DNA of 64,000 nucleotides. Source: Hoylesella buccalis ATCC 35310 (GTDB lineage Bacteria > Bacteroidota > Bacteroidia > Bacteroidales > Bacteroidaceae). Below the pieces are notes generated by a model that made no database searches, was not told the DNA's origin, and saw only the letters and a program-made list of their open reading frames with translations. Position 1 is the first letter of the stretch. Each line of letters begins with the position of its first letter. The stretch covers positions 1,612,001-1,676,000 of the forward strand of contig NZ_CP102287.1 of assembly GCF_025151385.1 (NCBI RefSeq), in the 5' to 3' direction. The position numbers and the translations under genes were made by a program. Below are positions 8,225-17,895 of the stretch, one piece after another.

Positions 8225-9026
8225 TGGACATGAAAAAACTACTATTACTACTGGCGCTCACAGCGTGGATGACAAGCACCGAAGCCCAAGAAACGTACAC
8301 CACCGTAAAGAACATCGGATACGTTGCAGCCAACGACCCGTCGGTCTACCGCAAGGAACGCTGCAAGCTGGACGTGTATTACCCCCAGACGAAGAAAGGA
8401 TTCAAAACCATCGTGTGGTTTCACGGCGGCGGATTGGAGGGCGGCGACGTAACCTTCGCAACGAACTGAAGAACGCCGGATTTGCCGTGGTGGCCGCAAC
8501 CTACCGTCTTTTCCCCCGAGCAAAGAATCCGGAATACACGCAAGACGCGGCTGCTGCGGTGGCATGGACGTTTAAACACATTGCCGAATATGGGGGCGAT
8601 CCCAACCAAATCTATGTCGGAGGTCACTCGGCAGGCGGCTATCTCACGCTGATGCTGGCACTGGACAAGCGATACCTTGAGGCCGAAGGCATCGATGCCG
8701 ACCGCGTGAAAGGCTATTTTCCCGTGAGCGGACAGTGCGCCACGCACTACACCATTCGCAAAGAGCGCAAGATATCGTTCACCCTGCCCATTGTAGACGA
8801 TTATGCCCCACTCAACCATGCACGCAAACTGCACACCCAGCTGGTACTCATCACCGGTGACAGAAAGCTGGAACAGATGTCCCGATATGAGGAAAACCTG
8901 TACCTTAAATCGGTGCTCGAGGGCGTAGGCAACCCCTTCATCCCCATTCACGAGCTGAGCGGCTTCGATCATGGCAGCGTGCTGGCACCCGCTTGCGAGC
9001 TTATCAAGGGCTACATGCGCAAGTAA
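8221..9026 (+). pseudogene. Secreted alpha/beta-hydrolase esterase, one-base frameshift
   Basis: The first part (8221-8448) encodes a signal peptide (MKKLLLLLALTAWMTSTEAQ from 8230) and the oxyanion-hole motif HGGGLEGGD. The second part, in the next frame, has the nucleophile motif GHSAGG, a late DDYAPL segment and the His motif FDHGS before ending GYMRK. The two join smoothly if one base is restored near 8449-8451, giving GGD-VNLRNELKNAGF. The whole resembles carboxylesterases of the BD-FAE/Est type of about 265 residues. It is either a young pseudogene or a sequencing error. It is fused downstream of the Rhs fragment without spacing. Confidence 0.8.
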
Positions 9027-9267
9027 TCAGCTCCGCAACCCGCTCGCTGAGCATCAGATCAGTTTTTCCACATGCTTCACGATTAGTGCTCCCACCACCA
9101 TGCGGGCGGGCTTGTTGCCGGCACCGTTGTAACTGTTCCTCAGACGTTTGTTGTATTCCCTCTCTATCCTGTCCCAGGGAAAGTGGTCGGTCAGCTTGAC
9201 CCAACGGTTGGATTTGCTCAATCCCGAAAGTGACTCCTGAAATTCAAACAGGTCGTGACTGCGATTT
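9027..9267 (-). pseudogene. Fragment of IS5-like transposase N-terminus
   Basis: On the minus strand the frame reads SLSGLSKSNRWVKLTDHFPW, YNKRLRNSYNGAGNKPARMV and VGALIVKHVEKL, then breaks by a frameshift into DLMLSERVAEL. This is the N-terminal DUF772-type part of an IS5/IS1182-like transposase. It is related to but clearly different from the copies at 9498 and 15675. Nothing of the catalytic domain remains. Confidence 0.65.
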
Positions 9268-9309
9268 TGTGATTAGTATTTCACCTCGATTCTTGAATGT
9301 TTTAACATC

Positions 9310-9341
9310 CAAAGGTAGTCATTTTGGACGAATTGACCAAA
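9310..9341 (-). promoter_or_regulatory. Bacteroidota-type promoter upstream of the transposase fragment
   Basis: Reverse complement shows TTTG (9338-9341), exactly 20 nt, then TACCTTTG (9310-9317), the phylum's -33/-7 pattern. The block is closely matched at 17896-17927 in front of the TlpA-like gene, including flanking bases. Confidence 0.55.
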
Positions 9342-9382
9342 TTTTATACAACATAAATAGTTTAGTTTCAGATAGTTAATGT

Positions 9383-9889
9383 TAATTAGTGTTTGTTGAA
9401 TAAATTATATTCGTTAGATATACAATAAATTATATCGTTTTATCTTTGGTTGTTTAACATAAAATTTGCACCTTTACAATGTTAAATTATAAGTGAGATG
9501 AAGTATACTTCACATTTGAAACAGTTATCGGTCGATATGTTCCGTTCATCTTTTGATGAGCTGGACAATAATAATCGCTGGGTAGAATTAGGCGATCTTC
9601 TTCCTTGGGCAGAACTGGAAAAGGTATACAACTCCAGACTTGATAATGAAGTTAAAGGTGCAGGCAACAAGTCTGCCCGCATGATTATCGGCGCATGTAT
9701 CATCAAGCACAAGTTTTCCCTTTCTGACAAGGAGACAATCACTTTGTCAAGAACGTGATGAAGTTCCTCAGGGAACTTTGTCTTGCCCTTTTCGAAATTA
9801 AGCTCAACTTATGGACAAATGCCATTGCAAAGTTTAGAGTCCGCTGTTTTGTAGTCATGGCAATTTATTAATTAAGCGAACACTAATTA
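9383..9889 (+). mobile_element. IS5-like element, internally deleted copy
   Basis: The terminal inverted repeats are recognisable (TAATTAGTGTTTG left, CGAACACTAATTA right). The 5' transposase part (9498-9742: SVDMFRSSFDELDNNNRW, PARMIIGACIIKHKFSLSD) is joined directly to the last ~125 bp of the element. Most of the catalytic part is gone. The second copy at 15560-16597 is about twice as long and almost identical where they align. This copy ends 33 bp before the sacsin/DUF3883 gene. Confidence 0.85.
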
Positions 9890-9922
9890 ATACAGTAAGT
9901 CTAATTGTTTTTTAATACTATT

Positions 9923-12900
9923 ATGACAGATGCAGAGGAAAAATACAAAGCTTCAGTTGAAAAATCTCAACAAGAAGCACATGAAGAAACCATGTGGGGA
10001 AAACCTGCTCGTGATATAGTCACCGGCATTGGTAACAATGGCGGCATACACCCCGTACGTGCTATATGGGAACTTGTGCAAAATGCACGTGATGTTGTAG
10101 CAGATGGCAAACGTGCTAAAATTATGTTTATTCGTAAAGTAGACTCATTAGTTTTTCAGCACGATGGCATTCCATTTACACACAAAACAATAGAGGCTCT
10201 TATTCTTCAAACTAGTTCAAAGCAGAGCATAAACAACGTGCAAGTAGGCCAATATGGCACAGGATTTCTTACTACTCATATGTTCGGTTTAAGGTTTAGA
10301 TTGAGTGCCCCTCTAAAAACATCAGAAGATTTTCCAAGATACTTTAAAATCCCAAATTTTGAAATTGATCGTTCTGCAACAGATCCCGAAAGGATGAAGA
10401 AAGATTTGCATAGTCAATGGGAAACAACACAAGATTGGGGCAAGAATTATAATGAAACAACCGAACAACCTTGCGAACACACTACATTCAGCTATCTTTA
10501 TGAAAGCGAACAAGCCAAGTTGAATGCAAAGTCGGCCTTTGAACAAGCACCTGACATGGTTCCATTTGTCTTGACTCTGAACAGGAATATAGAAAGCATT
10601 TCTTTTCTTGACGAAATAAATCAACAAGAGACTATATTTGAGTGTCGCAAATCAGAAATGGATTATGTAGAGAATTTGACAGATGGAATAATATACAAGT
10701 ATACTGTGCACCGTACAAGAAAGTCTAAGGTTGAAGGTGTAGAGGATAAAGATTTGTATATTTACAGCATCTGTAGCAATGATCATACAGAAGATGAACC
10801 TAAGAGACCTAAAGTACATATCATATTACCTCTTATACAAAATAATGATGGCAGTTTAAGAGTTGTTGAATTCAAGCATAATCTGCCACAAATCTACATT
10901 TACCTACCACTTCTTGGTACAGAAAAATGGGGTTTCAACTATATTGTACATTCGTCACTATTCACATGCGACAAGGATAGTCGTGACAGTTTACGTCTTG
11001 TAGGAAATGGTCAGAATAATGACGATCAAGCTGAAAGCAATCGTAAAATCATTGCACTTGCCAATAAGTTAATCAATCAATTTATTGACCAAAAAGCATT
11101 GACATTGCAGGATGCTAAATATTTGGTCCGCTCTGCTTTTCCAACCAACCAAGCAGACCAAAAATTGGGAAACTATTACAATGAGTTGCAGACTAATTGG
11201 GTTAAGAAATATGAAACACTAATGATTGCAGAAGATAGCAATAATAATAAAATTGCTATTAATATTATTAAAGTGCTCGATCCTAAATTATGTGATGCTT
11301 GTAAAAAGGATGATAATTTGCTTAACGCAATATACGACATGTTTACAAAGTCGAATACTTGGAGGGTATCCAAAAAGTCGGACATGATTTATTGGAGTGA
11401 AACCATTAATCGTTGGTATTGTGATGCAGAGGGTAATCCGCATACATTGACAATAACAGATATAGCAAACAGAATTCAGGAATTAGCGATAGAAGAAAAA
11501 GACCTATCTTGGCTTCATGAGATATGTCTTTATATTGTAAATAGCCAGCAGAACACTCTGTTGGATAAATACGCTCTTATACCGAATGAAGAGAGACAAT
11601 TACAAAAAAAAGCTTCAATGCTGCATCCTGTTGAGTTATCTCCAATAGTAAAGAACGTTTTGAATTTGATGGTTCCTGAAAAGACAAAACTTTTTGTTAA
11701 TAATGTCTTCTACGATCTGTTAGAAGATATAACATATGATTATCCTAATGTCAAGACAGACATTTCTACTTTTACAAATAATCACAACACTGCTCAAAAT
11801 GCTGCACGCAACGAAATGAAGTTATGTAAGAAGAACGACATTGATAACCCTAACCAACATGCTTTTATTGCCAAGAATTACGAAGACAAAAAGTTAAGCG
11901 ATGAATTAGTAAAGGCAATGTTGGTTATATTCAAATCTTTGCTTTATGAAGAAAGTGAAAGCAAACCTGCCGAACTTTACAATTTGCTTACAGAGTATTA
12001 TGGTTTTAACACGTGCGAACAAATTGACAGATTAAGCAAAGAGTATGGACTTGATGCCCGTACATTCTATAATACGCTTACTTACGATTGTCTTTTCAAA
12101 TTTTCGTTAGAAGAAGATAAGTCTACAAAAGCTGAGTGGAATAAGAGATTAGTGTCACTTATATATAATATATCAGATTCTCGCAGTTTATTGAATTATT
12201 ACCAGATATATCAAGACCAGCAAGGTGTATTCAAATACGCAGAATGGATAAAGAAACAGTCTGATACAGTACCAAACAGAGTTCTCGATATCTACGATAT
12301 CATTATAAGAGAAGTAACTAAAGATGATACTTCCAATAGCATAAAGAAAAGCTTGCTCGCTAAAGACTACAACGATTGTTTTGTGGGAACAGCCATTCTG
12401 GATGGTATGAATGAATGTTCCCAAATTGCAGGTGAATTAGAGAAAAAAGGTTATTCTTTATCGAACTATGAGCACGAAAATTTAATTGTTGAGATTATAG
12501 AAAACTTCACTTCTGGTTCTGAAACAGACAAGTGGAAAAAGCTTTTTGCCGACATAGATGCACACAAAGGTCAACTTATGTTCTCTGTCATTCAAAGTCA
12601 AACAAAGAAGAACAGTATCTTCAAAATTATGAAGATAGAAGACGAAAAACGGTTGAAAGCAATTGCGGAACTTGCCAATGATCCCAGGATGGAGGAAATT
12701 ATTGAGGCTGGTAGAAAGGCTGTAGCACAATTTGATTACGAAAAACGTCACGTTTGCTTTATTCGCGATTTGGGTAATTACGTAGAACAAATATTATTGC
12801 AGCAACTCCAAGGAGCTGTAAACAGCGAACGTTTAAAGGTCGAGGTTACTGATCAACAAGGTGGTCAAGACTATAAGGTTTTACTTGACAATAAGGTTGT

Positions 12901-13285
12901 TTATTATATTGAGGTGAAATCCAGATGGACGACAAGCGACTCTGTTGAAATGAGTTCTTTACAATTCAAGACGTCTGTTGCTGAAAAAGAACACTATTCG
13001 CTATGTTACGTTGACATGACATGGAAGAACATTGGAGATGTTAGTGAACGTGAATATGATGATTTAGATACTTGTATCAGCCATACAAAAGTACTCAACG
13101 ATATTGGCAAACGCAACGAATGGTGCATTGATAGCGTTCAAAATGACGATAGTCGCACTCATATAGGTGGAGGTTATAGTCTTATTGTTCCTCAGAAACT
13201 ATTCAACCAAGAGAATGCAACAGATTTCAATGGCTTGGTAGACCATATAAAGCAAGCCATTGAAAAAGTGATGAACCAAAACTAA
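9923..13285 (+). CDS. Sacsin/NOV-type GHKL ATPase with C-terminal DUF3883 domain
   Basis: A protein of about 1,120 residues. The N-terminal GHKL ATPase shows the N-box ELVQNARD (residues 50-57), FQHDGIPF (G1-like) and GQYGTGFLTTHMFG (G2-like), as in sacsin N-terminal and NO VEIN proteins. A long helical middle follows. The C-terminus has the DUF3883 pattern QDYKVLLDNKVVYYIEVKSRW near residues 980-1000, whose D...ExK arrangement fits a PD-(D/E)XK nuclease-like fold. No signal peptide or membrane segment. The start at 9923 (MTDAEEKY) is preferred to 9905 because the six extra residues (MFFNTI) are unlike a family start. The ATPase-plus-nuclease plan and the IS-bounded position suggest anti-phage defence, which is inference. 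Confidence 0.85.
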   Translation: MTDAEEKYKASVEKSQQEAHEETMWGKPARDIVTGIGNNGGIHPVRAIWELVQNARDVVADGKRAKIMFIRKVDSLVFQHDGIPFTHKTIEALILQTSSKQSINNVQVGQYGTGFLTTHMFGLRFRLSAPLKTSEDFPRYFKIPNFEIDRSATDPERMKKDLHSQWETTQDWGKNYNETTEQPCEHTTFSYLYESEQAKLNAKSAFEQAPDMVPFVLTLNRNIESISFLDEINQQETIFECRKSEMDYVENLTDGIIYKYTVHRTRKSKVEGVEDKDLYIYSICSNDHTEDEPKRPKVHIILPLIQNNDGSLRVVEFKHNLPQIYIYLPLLGTEKWGFNYIVHSSLFTCDKDSRDSLRLVGNGQNNDDQAESNRKIIALANKLINQFIDQKALTLQDAKYLVRSAFPTNQADQKLGNYYNELQTNWVKKYETLMIAEDSNNNKIAINIIKVLDPKLCDACKKDDNLLNAIYDMFTKSNTWRVSKKSDMIYWSETINRWYCDAEGNPHTLTITDIANRIQELAIEEKDLSWLHEICLYIVNSQQNTLLDKYALIPNEERQLQKKASMLHPVELSPIVKNVLNLMVPEKTKLFVNNVFYDLLEDITYDYPNVKTDISTFTNNHNTAQNAARNEMKLCKKNDIDNPNQHAFIAKNYEDKKLSDELVKAMLVIFKSLLYEESESKPAELYNLLTEYYGFNTCEQIDRLSKEYGLDARTFYNTLTYDCLFKFSLEEDKSTKAEWNKRLVSLIYNISDSRSLLNYYQIYQDQQGVFKYAEWIKKQSDTVPNRVLDIYDIIIREVTKDDTSNSIKKSLLAKDYNDCFVGTAILDGMNECSQIAGELEKKGYSLSNYEHENLIVEIIENFTSGSETDKWKKLFADIDAHKGQLMFSVIQSQTKKNSIFKIMKIEDEKRLKAIAELANDPRMEEIIEAGRKAVAQFDYEKRHVCFIRDLGNYVEQILLQQLQGAVNSERLKVEVTDQQGGQDYKVLLDNKVVYYIEVKSRWTTSDSVEMSSLQFKTSVAEKEHYSLCYVDMTWKNIGDVSEREYDDLDTCISHTKVLNDIGKRNEWCIDSVQNDDSRTHIGGGYSLIVPQKLFNQENATDFNGLVDHIKQAIEKVMNQN

Positions 13286-13376
13286 TATAATTTATCTGAT
13301 AGGGTTGGTAGTGTATGTAGAATCGTGACACAGTTCTGCTTACACTACCAACTACCACGTTGATATGATGGGATTA

Positions 13377-13457
13377 CTATTCATCGTCTTCGTCATATAA
13401 TAGATTACCTTCAAAATTAAGCATCTCGTGTTGTACTCCGTGTTTCTGGACATACAT
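13377..13457 (-). other. Small frame, possible frameshifted extension of the 13483 gene
   Basis: A 26-codon frame begins MYVQKHGVQHEM and ends LLYDEDDE with TAG at 13377-13379. The frame stays open further upstream (NKLIPFQGTT) into the end of the preceding gene, offset by one base. It may be the true C-terminus of that protein after a frameshift, or a separate tiny gene. Low certainty. Confidence 0.3.
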
Positions 13458-13482
13458 AGTCGTCCCTTGAAAAGGAATTAAC

Positions 13483-13791
13483 TTATTGATTATCAGTAAA
13501 ATTATTGTTTTTTAGCTTACATGCTTCTACAAAGTTTAGCGGACAGTAATAATTGCGAACACCCAATTTCTCTCGGATGGCTTTCTTTACAATACAAACT
13601 ATCTTCTTTAGTTCACCATACCTATTACAATTAGATAAGTTTGCTGGTAATTCTTCTTTAGGGCATCCTAGCCTTTCTGCCATAATATCTGCATTAGTAA
13701 CCCATCGGAGACTCATCAGCCACAGATAGGTGATTATTGCAAATCCTGCTTTATAGCTCTCGCCATCAAAGAGATTCTTGCGATTTGTCAT
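13483..13791 (-). CDS. Small protein, third gene of the XRE/DUF3825 operon
   Basis: About 102 residues from MTNRKNLFDGES. The start is chosen because its ATG overlaps the TAA of the upstream gene by one base (TAATG at 13789-13793), indicating translational coupling. The sequence has a mixed hydrophobic segment (AGFAIITYLWLMSLRW) and a cysteine-rich centre (CPKEEL, NCNRYGEL, IVCIV) but no domain I recognise. It belongs to the convergent operon facing the sacsin/DUF3883 gene. Confidence 0.65.
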   Translation of the reverse strand: MTNRKNLFDGESYKAGFAIITYLWLMSLRWVTNADIMAERLGCPKEELPANLSNCNRYGELKKIVCIVKKAIREKLGVRNYYCPLNFVEACKLKNNNFTDNQ

Positions 13792-15266
13792 TATTCTATA
13801 ATTCGAGGATTTAACCACGATTCCTCTGGCTTAGCGACAAGTCTTGCATCTTGATATACTTCGTCCAATCCCAGAATTGTTTCAGGAGTATAGAGCCTCT
13901 CGTCTGCATGTGGAGTAAGGACTAAAGCGAAGTCTGGCTGAGAAGTATAAGAAGTTTCTAAATATATTGGCATAAGAAGCTGAATACGCTGTCTCGTTGG
14001 GTAATACATCGGTATGATAAACTTATAATTTCTTTGTGCAATTTTTTTTGCAAATTCTATTGCGTTATCCATTTTTTGACCAAGGTCGTCAGCCTCAAGA
14101 TCCTTATATTTATCAGGGAAGCGTTCAATTCTTTGTTCTATAATATGCTCATATTTTAAAACGTTGCGGTCAATATCCCATTCACAATGGAACACAATTT
14201 CATTTATGTCCTCAAAGAACTTAGGTGGCAATGGCTCGCAATTTTCAAAGCCGAGTTTGCGAAGAGACAATATCGATGGGCACATCTCTAGATTGCATAT
14301 TATCTCTCGTCCTCCTAACAGTTGAACATCACCCATGATGTTCAAGTCATGACCAAACTTATCAATAAGGTTTGTATTAAACAAAGCTCTACTTCTGTCC
14401 TTGTTGTAAAGTATTTTGCTATCCCATCCATATGTCTCTTTTTCATAATACAACCTATCTAATTCGAACTCAAGATAAGATTTCAAAATGGGATATTTAA
14501 AATTTGGGTCTTTTCTATTCTTGTATTCCCAAGGTTCTTCAATAGTCATGCTTCCTAACTTTTCAAGAAAGGAATTGCAAACGTCAATTGCAGCAAAAGC
14601 CATTCTACCCACAAAAAACTGCTCTCTGTTCTTTCTTGAACTCTCGAAAGATTCTTCTGGTCCCCAGTCTATACCTTCAAAACCATTTTTTATGTTCTTA
14701 GTTAACCATCCATACAAAATCTGTCCATCATGATTTTTGAGAGTTGTTTTGAATCTAATAAATTTTGCGGTTTTGTCATCAACAACTGTTCCATCAGAAA
14801 ATTTGTTATATCCTGCACCATTTAAATACTCAATGCTATTGACGACAAAGATGTCTTCAATATTATTAATTGTACGATCTGCAATGTCACGAAGGTTAGA
14901 CAAACTTTTTTCATTTATTGTCCCGAGTGATTCCGGAGTTTTTGCAATTTCCCATTTTACCCCCATGAAATTCTCTGTTGTTTTTTCTCTTTGAAACACA
15001 CCATAAATGTAATCACCGATATTGCTCTTTTGACCTAATTGAAATTTTAAGATGAGAGCATTTTCTCTTGCACATGGATTTCCATGTTGATCAGAGTACT
15101 CTATCTTGCATAGCTCTGATTCTATGAAGTCGTTAATGTCTTTTAAATGGATTTTCTTTCCTATAATTTTTGACAATACGGAAATGCAATTTTCTCCTCT
15201 TTTATTAGGTTTGAGATTTTTTACATATCCCAATTTCATTATGCCAGTTTTTCCTGCTGTATTCAT
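13791..15266 (-). CDS. DUF3825-like protein
   Basis: A 491-residue soluble protein. The central part (YYEKETYGWDSKILYNKDRSRALFNTNLIDKFG) resembles the DUF3825 domain, in which a conserved ALFNTGL-like motif occurs. The C-terminal half has long helices and FIIPMYYPTRQRIQLLMPIYL. The N-terminus (residues 10-60) is a basic small domain, with VLSKIIGKKIHLKDINDFI possibly a winged-helix or LOTUS-like piece. The biochemical role of DUF3825 is not established. It is preceded after 3 bp by the XRE regulator and coupled to the small downstream gene, so the three form an operon. A defence role with the opposite ATPase/nuclease gene is inferred. Confidence 0.65.
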   Translation of the reverse strand: MNTAGKTGIMKLGYVKNLKPNKRGENCISVLSKIIGKKIHLKDINDFIESELCKIEYSDQHGNPCARENALILKFQLGQKSNIGDYIYGVFQREKTTENFMGVKWEIAKTPESLGTINEKSLSNLRDIADRTINNIEDIFVVNSIEYLNGAGYNKFSDGTVVDDKTAKFIRFKTTLKNHDGQILYGWLTKNIKNGFEGIDWGPEESFESSRKNREQFFVGRMAFAAIDVCNSFLEKLGSMTIEEPWEYKNRKDPNFKYPILKSYLEFELDRLYYEKETYGWDSKILYNKDRSRALFNTNLIDKFGHDLNIMGDVQLLGGREIICNLEMCPSILSLRKLGFENCEPLPPKFFEDINEIVFHCEWDIDRNVLKYEHIIEQRIERFPDKYKDLEADDLGQKMDNAIEFAKKIAQRNYKFIIPMYYPTRQRIQLLMPIYLETSYTSQPDFALVLTPHADERLYTPETILGLDEVYQDARLVAKPEESWLNPRIIE

Positions 15267-15269
15267 AAT

Positions 15270-15473
15270 CTAGAAGTTTTGATTTACTAATAATTCTCGT
15301 ATGTTAACCTTTAGCAGTTCTGAAATCTTTGCCAGCGTCTGCAAATCGGGTTGCGTAGTGTTTGTGCACCACTTGGAAACCGTTACGGGATCCTTACCTA
15401 ATTGACCGGCAAGCCAAATGCCTGTTTTGCCTGCATCAGCCAATGCTCCTTTAATTCTATTCAGATTTTTCAT
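15270..15473 (-). CDS. XRE-family transcriptional regulator
   Basis: A 67-residue single-domain helix-turn-helix protein. GIWLAGQLGKDPVTVSKWCTN is the recognition region and TQPDLQTLAKISELLKVNIRELL the typical final helices of the Cro/CI fold. It is the first gene of the operon, 3 bp before the DUF3825-like gene, and probably autoregulates it. Such short regulators commonly head defence cassettes. Confidence 0.85.
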   Translation of the reverse strand: MKNLNRIKGALADAGKTGIWLAGQLGKDPVTVSKWCTNTTQPDLQTLAKISELLKVNIRELLVNQNF

Positions 15474-15559
15474 GCAAATTTATTAATGCTTGATGCAAAT
15501 TTACTAAATTATATTGTAATCAAATAAAATGCCATGAAAAATCTTATTAATCATAGGTT

Positions 15560-16597
15560 TATTTAGTGTTTGCTGAATAAATTATATTCGTTTGATATAC
15601 AATAAATTATATTATTTTGTCTTTGGTTGTTTAACATAAAATTCGTACCTTTATAGTGTTAAATCATAAGTGAGATGAAGTATACTTCACATTTGAAACA
15701 GTTATCGGTCGATATGTTCCGTTCATCCTTTGATGAGCTGGACAAGAATAATCGCTGGGTAAAATTAGGCGATCTTCTTCCATGGACAGAACTGGAAAAG
15801 GTATACAACTCTAGACTTGACAATGAAGTTAAAGGTGCAGGTAACAAGCCTGCCCGCATGATTATCGGTGCATGTATTATCAAGCATAAGTTTTCTCTTT
15901 CTGACGAGGATACAATCTCAATGATTCAGGCGAACCCATACATGCAGTATCTGTGTGGTCTGTCAGAGTTCACCGACAAGCCGCTTTTCGATCCTTCCCT
16001 GTTTACAACTATTCGTAAGCGTATCACGATTGAAGAGATTAATAAACTTACCATTGAGCTTCTCAACAAAGAGCTTACGACCAAGGAGGCACGCAAGGTA
16101 GAAGAACAGAAACAAAAATTCCCAGCAGCTGGAGATGTTTGATGAGAAGAACATCAATGCAAAAAACGATTCGGATACCTTCCCGCTACTATTCTTGCAG
16201 ACAAAATCTACATGAACCGTACAAACAGTAGGATTCTCAAAAAATATGAGATAAAGACTTACTGCAAACCATTAGGTCGACCGCCAAAGGAACCCGGAAG
16301 TCCCGAATATCTCAAGAAGATGGCCAAGGCCGTCGGAGAACGAAACGAAGTTGAATGCTCTTTCGGCACAGGCAAGAGAGTCTATCGAGCCAATAACATC
16401 AGAGCCAAGTTTCCAAAAACAGCAGAATGCTGGACAGCAATGTGCTACTTTGTCAAGAACGTGATGAAGTTCCTCAAGGAACTTTGTCTTGCCCTTTTCG
16501 AAATTAAGCTCAATTTATGGACAAATGCCACTGCAAAGTTTAGAGTCCGCTGCTTTGCAGCCATGGCAATTTATTAATTCAGCAGGCCCTAATTAGT
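15560..16597 (+). mobile_element. IS5-like element, longer decayed copy
   Basis: The same element as 9383-9889 with matching ends. The transposase is broken in at least two places. The N-terminal part (15675-16142) includes the DUF772 motif ENPYMQYLCG-like ANPYMQYLCGLSEF and FDPSLFTTIRKR. After a deletion, the C-terminal part (about 16150-16577) reads GTGKRVYRANNIRAKF and ECWTAMCYFVKNVMKFLKEL. Neither copy can encode an active enzyme. Together they bracket the sacsin/DUF3825 island in direct orientation. Confidence 0.85.
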
Positions 16598-16613
16598 AAA
16601 AAAACGTCTGGCA

Positions 16614-17774
16614 CTAATCTTTGTCAGAGGTTATGATTTGGCCCAACTCCTGATAGAACGTCTCCACCTCGCCCAAATAAGTTTTCAATATCTTCCCATC
16701 GGGACCTATCAGCACCTTATAAGGATAGCCTTTCACCCTATATGCGGTCTCGACCTTCGCATCGCCGTCTCTCACCTGCGGCCACGGCAACTGGTATTTC
16801 TCCAAAGCCTGTTTCCATTTTTCGGCTTTGTCGTTGCAATCGATGCCCACAAACTCAATGCGGTCGCCGTATTGGGCATAGCATTCTTTCATTTTGGGAA
16901 ATCCCTTGATGCACCATGTGCACCATGAGCCCCAGAAGTCCAGCAGCACATATTTACCCCGCAGGGAACTGAGCGTGAGCGTATCGCCCTGCGGCGTGGG
17001 GAGGGAAAAATCGGGGGCCATTGCGCCTACTTTAGCCGTATCGGCTACTTCTTTCCGAGCTTTCCTCATCATGGCCATCCGCTCGAAGGCTTCCTGCCAC
17101 ATATCCAAATATCCTTTGAAACGACCGTTGCGCACTGCGGGACTAAGCTTCCGTATGACCGGAAGCACACGATCCATATTCACGTCAAGCACCAAAGTCG
17201 CCGTGGCGTCCTCGTCGGGATGCTGTACGATGTACTCCTCGACCACAGAGTGCATGCGCCGATTGATGTCACGGTTGGCGGCTTTGCGTATGCTGTCGAG
17301 CCGAACGGCATTGTCACCGGCAGCCACTCCAGCCTCATACTCTTTTTTGGCGATGTCAAATTCCTTGTGGAAAGGCCTTCCCACGTCCATCACTTTGGCG
17401 TACTGCTGATAGAACGCGCTGCCCGAAGTGCGGACGCTGTACTCGTCGATGAAATCTCCTTCAATGTTGACAAATTCGTCGGGGACAAAGAAAAAGTAGA
17501 TGACCTTTTTGGGACTGGATTTCAACCGAAGACTCCCTTGGTAGGCCTTGTCTATAGAAAGCGAAAAATTGAAATGGCCGTTGTTGACGGGCGTAGCAAA
17601 ATTGATGATTTTCTTGTCCGGATTTCGCTCTACATACTCCACGAGGATGGAGTCGTTTGCAACGTCGGTCAGTGCGCCGCTCATCGTAAAATTGCTCTGT
17701 GCCGAGGCCCCTGACGAATACAGCCACGTTGCCACCGACAAAATAAAGAATTTCAATTTACATGCTCTTTTCAT
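16614..17774 (-). CDS. TlpA-like periplasmic thioredoxin-domain protein
   Basis: About 386 residues from MKRACKLKFF (start 17774), which gives a clean signal peptide ending SGASAQ. The N-terminal half is a beta-rich domain of the DUF4369 kind often found before AhpC/TSA domains in Bacteroidota. The C-terminal thioredoxin fold begins GAMAPDFSLPTPQGDTLTLSSLRGKYVLLDFWGSWCTWC, with a CTWC active site, and has a cis-proline motif in VKGYPYKVLIG. Role: thiol-disulfide exchange or peroxide reduction in the periplasm. It is a single gene with its own promoter, outside the IS bracket. Confidence 0.88.
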   Translation of the reverse strand: MKRACKLKFFILSVATWLYSSGASAQSNFTMSGALTDVANDSILVEYVERNPDKKIINFATPVNNGHFNFSLSIDKAYQGSLRLKSSPKKVIYFFFVPDEFVNIEGDFIDEYSVRTSGSAFYQQYAKVMDVGRPFHKEFDIAKKEYEAGVAAGDNAVRLDSIRKAANRDINRRMHSVVEEYIVQHPDEDATATLVLDVNMDRVLPVIRKLSPAVRNGRFKGYLDMWQEAFERMAMMRKARKEVADTAKVGAMAPDFSLPTPQGDTLTLSSLRGKYVLLDFWGSWCTWCIKGFPKMKECYAQYGDRIEFVGIDCNDKAEKWKQALEKYQLPWPQVRDGDAKVETAYRVKGYPYKVLIGPDGKILKTYLGEVETFYQELGQIITSDKD

Positions 17775-17895
17775 CTTATTGGGATTTAAAGTTGTTTTCC
17801 AATGTTTCGGCAAGCAGCCTCATTCACGACAAAACTCAGTAAAATAGTTGATTTGTCAAAGTGTTTTCGTTCTGCTTCTTTCATGTTTTAACACC

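Noticed and set aside
7659..9026. A single 455-residue fusion of an Rhs fragment with an esterase
   Set aside because: The middle third (HSVDDKHRSPRNVHHRKEH and on) is the esterase gene read in the wrong frame; the fusion is an artefact of two broken genes lying end to end.
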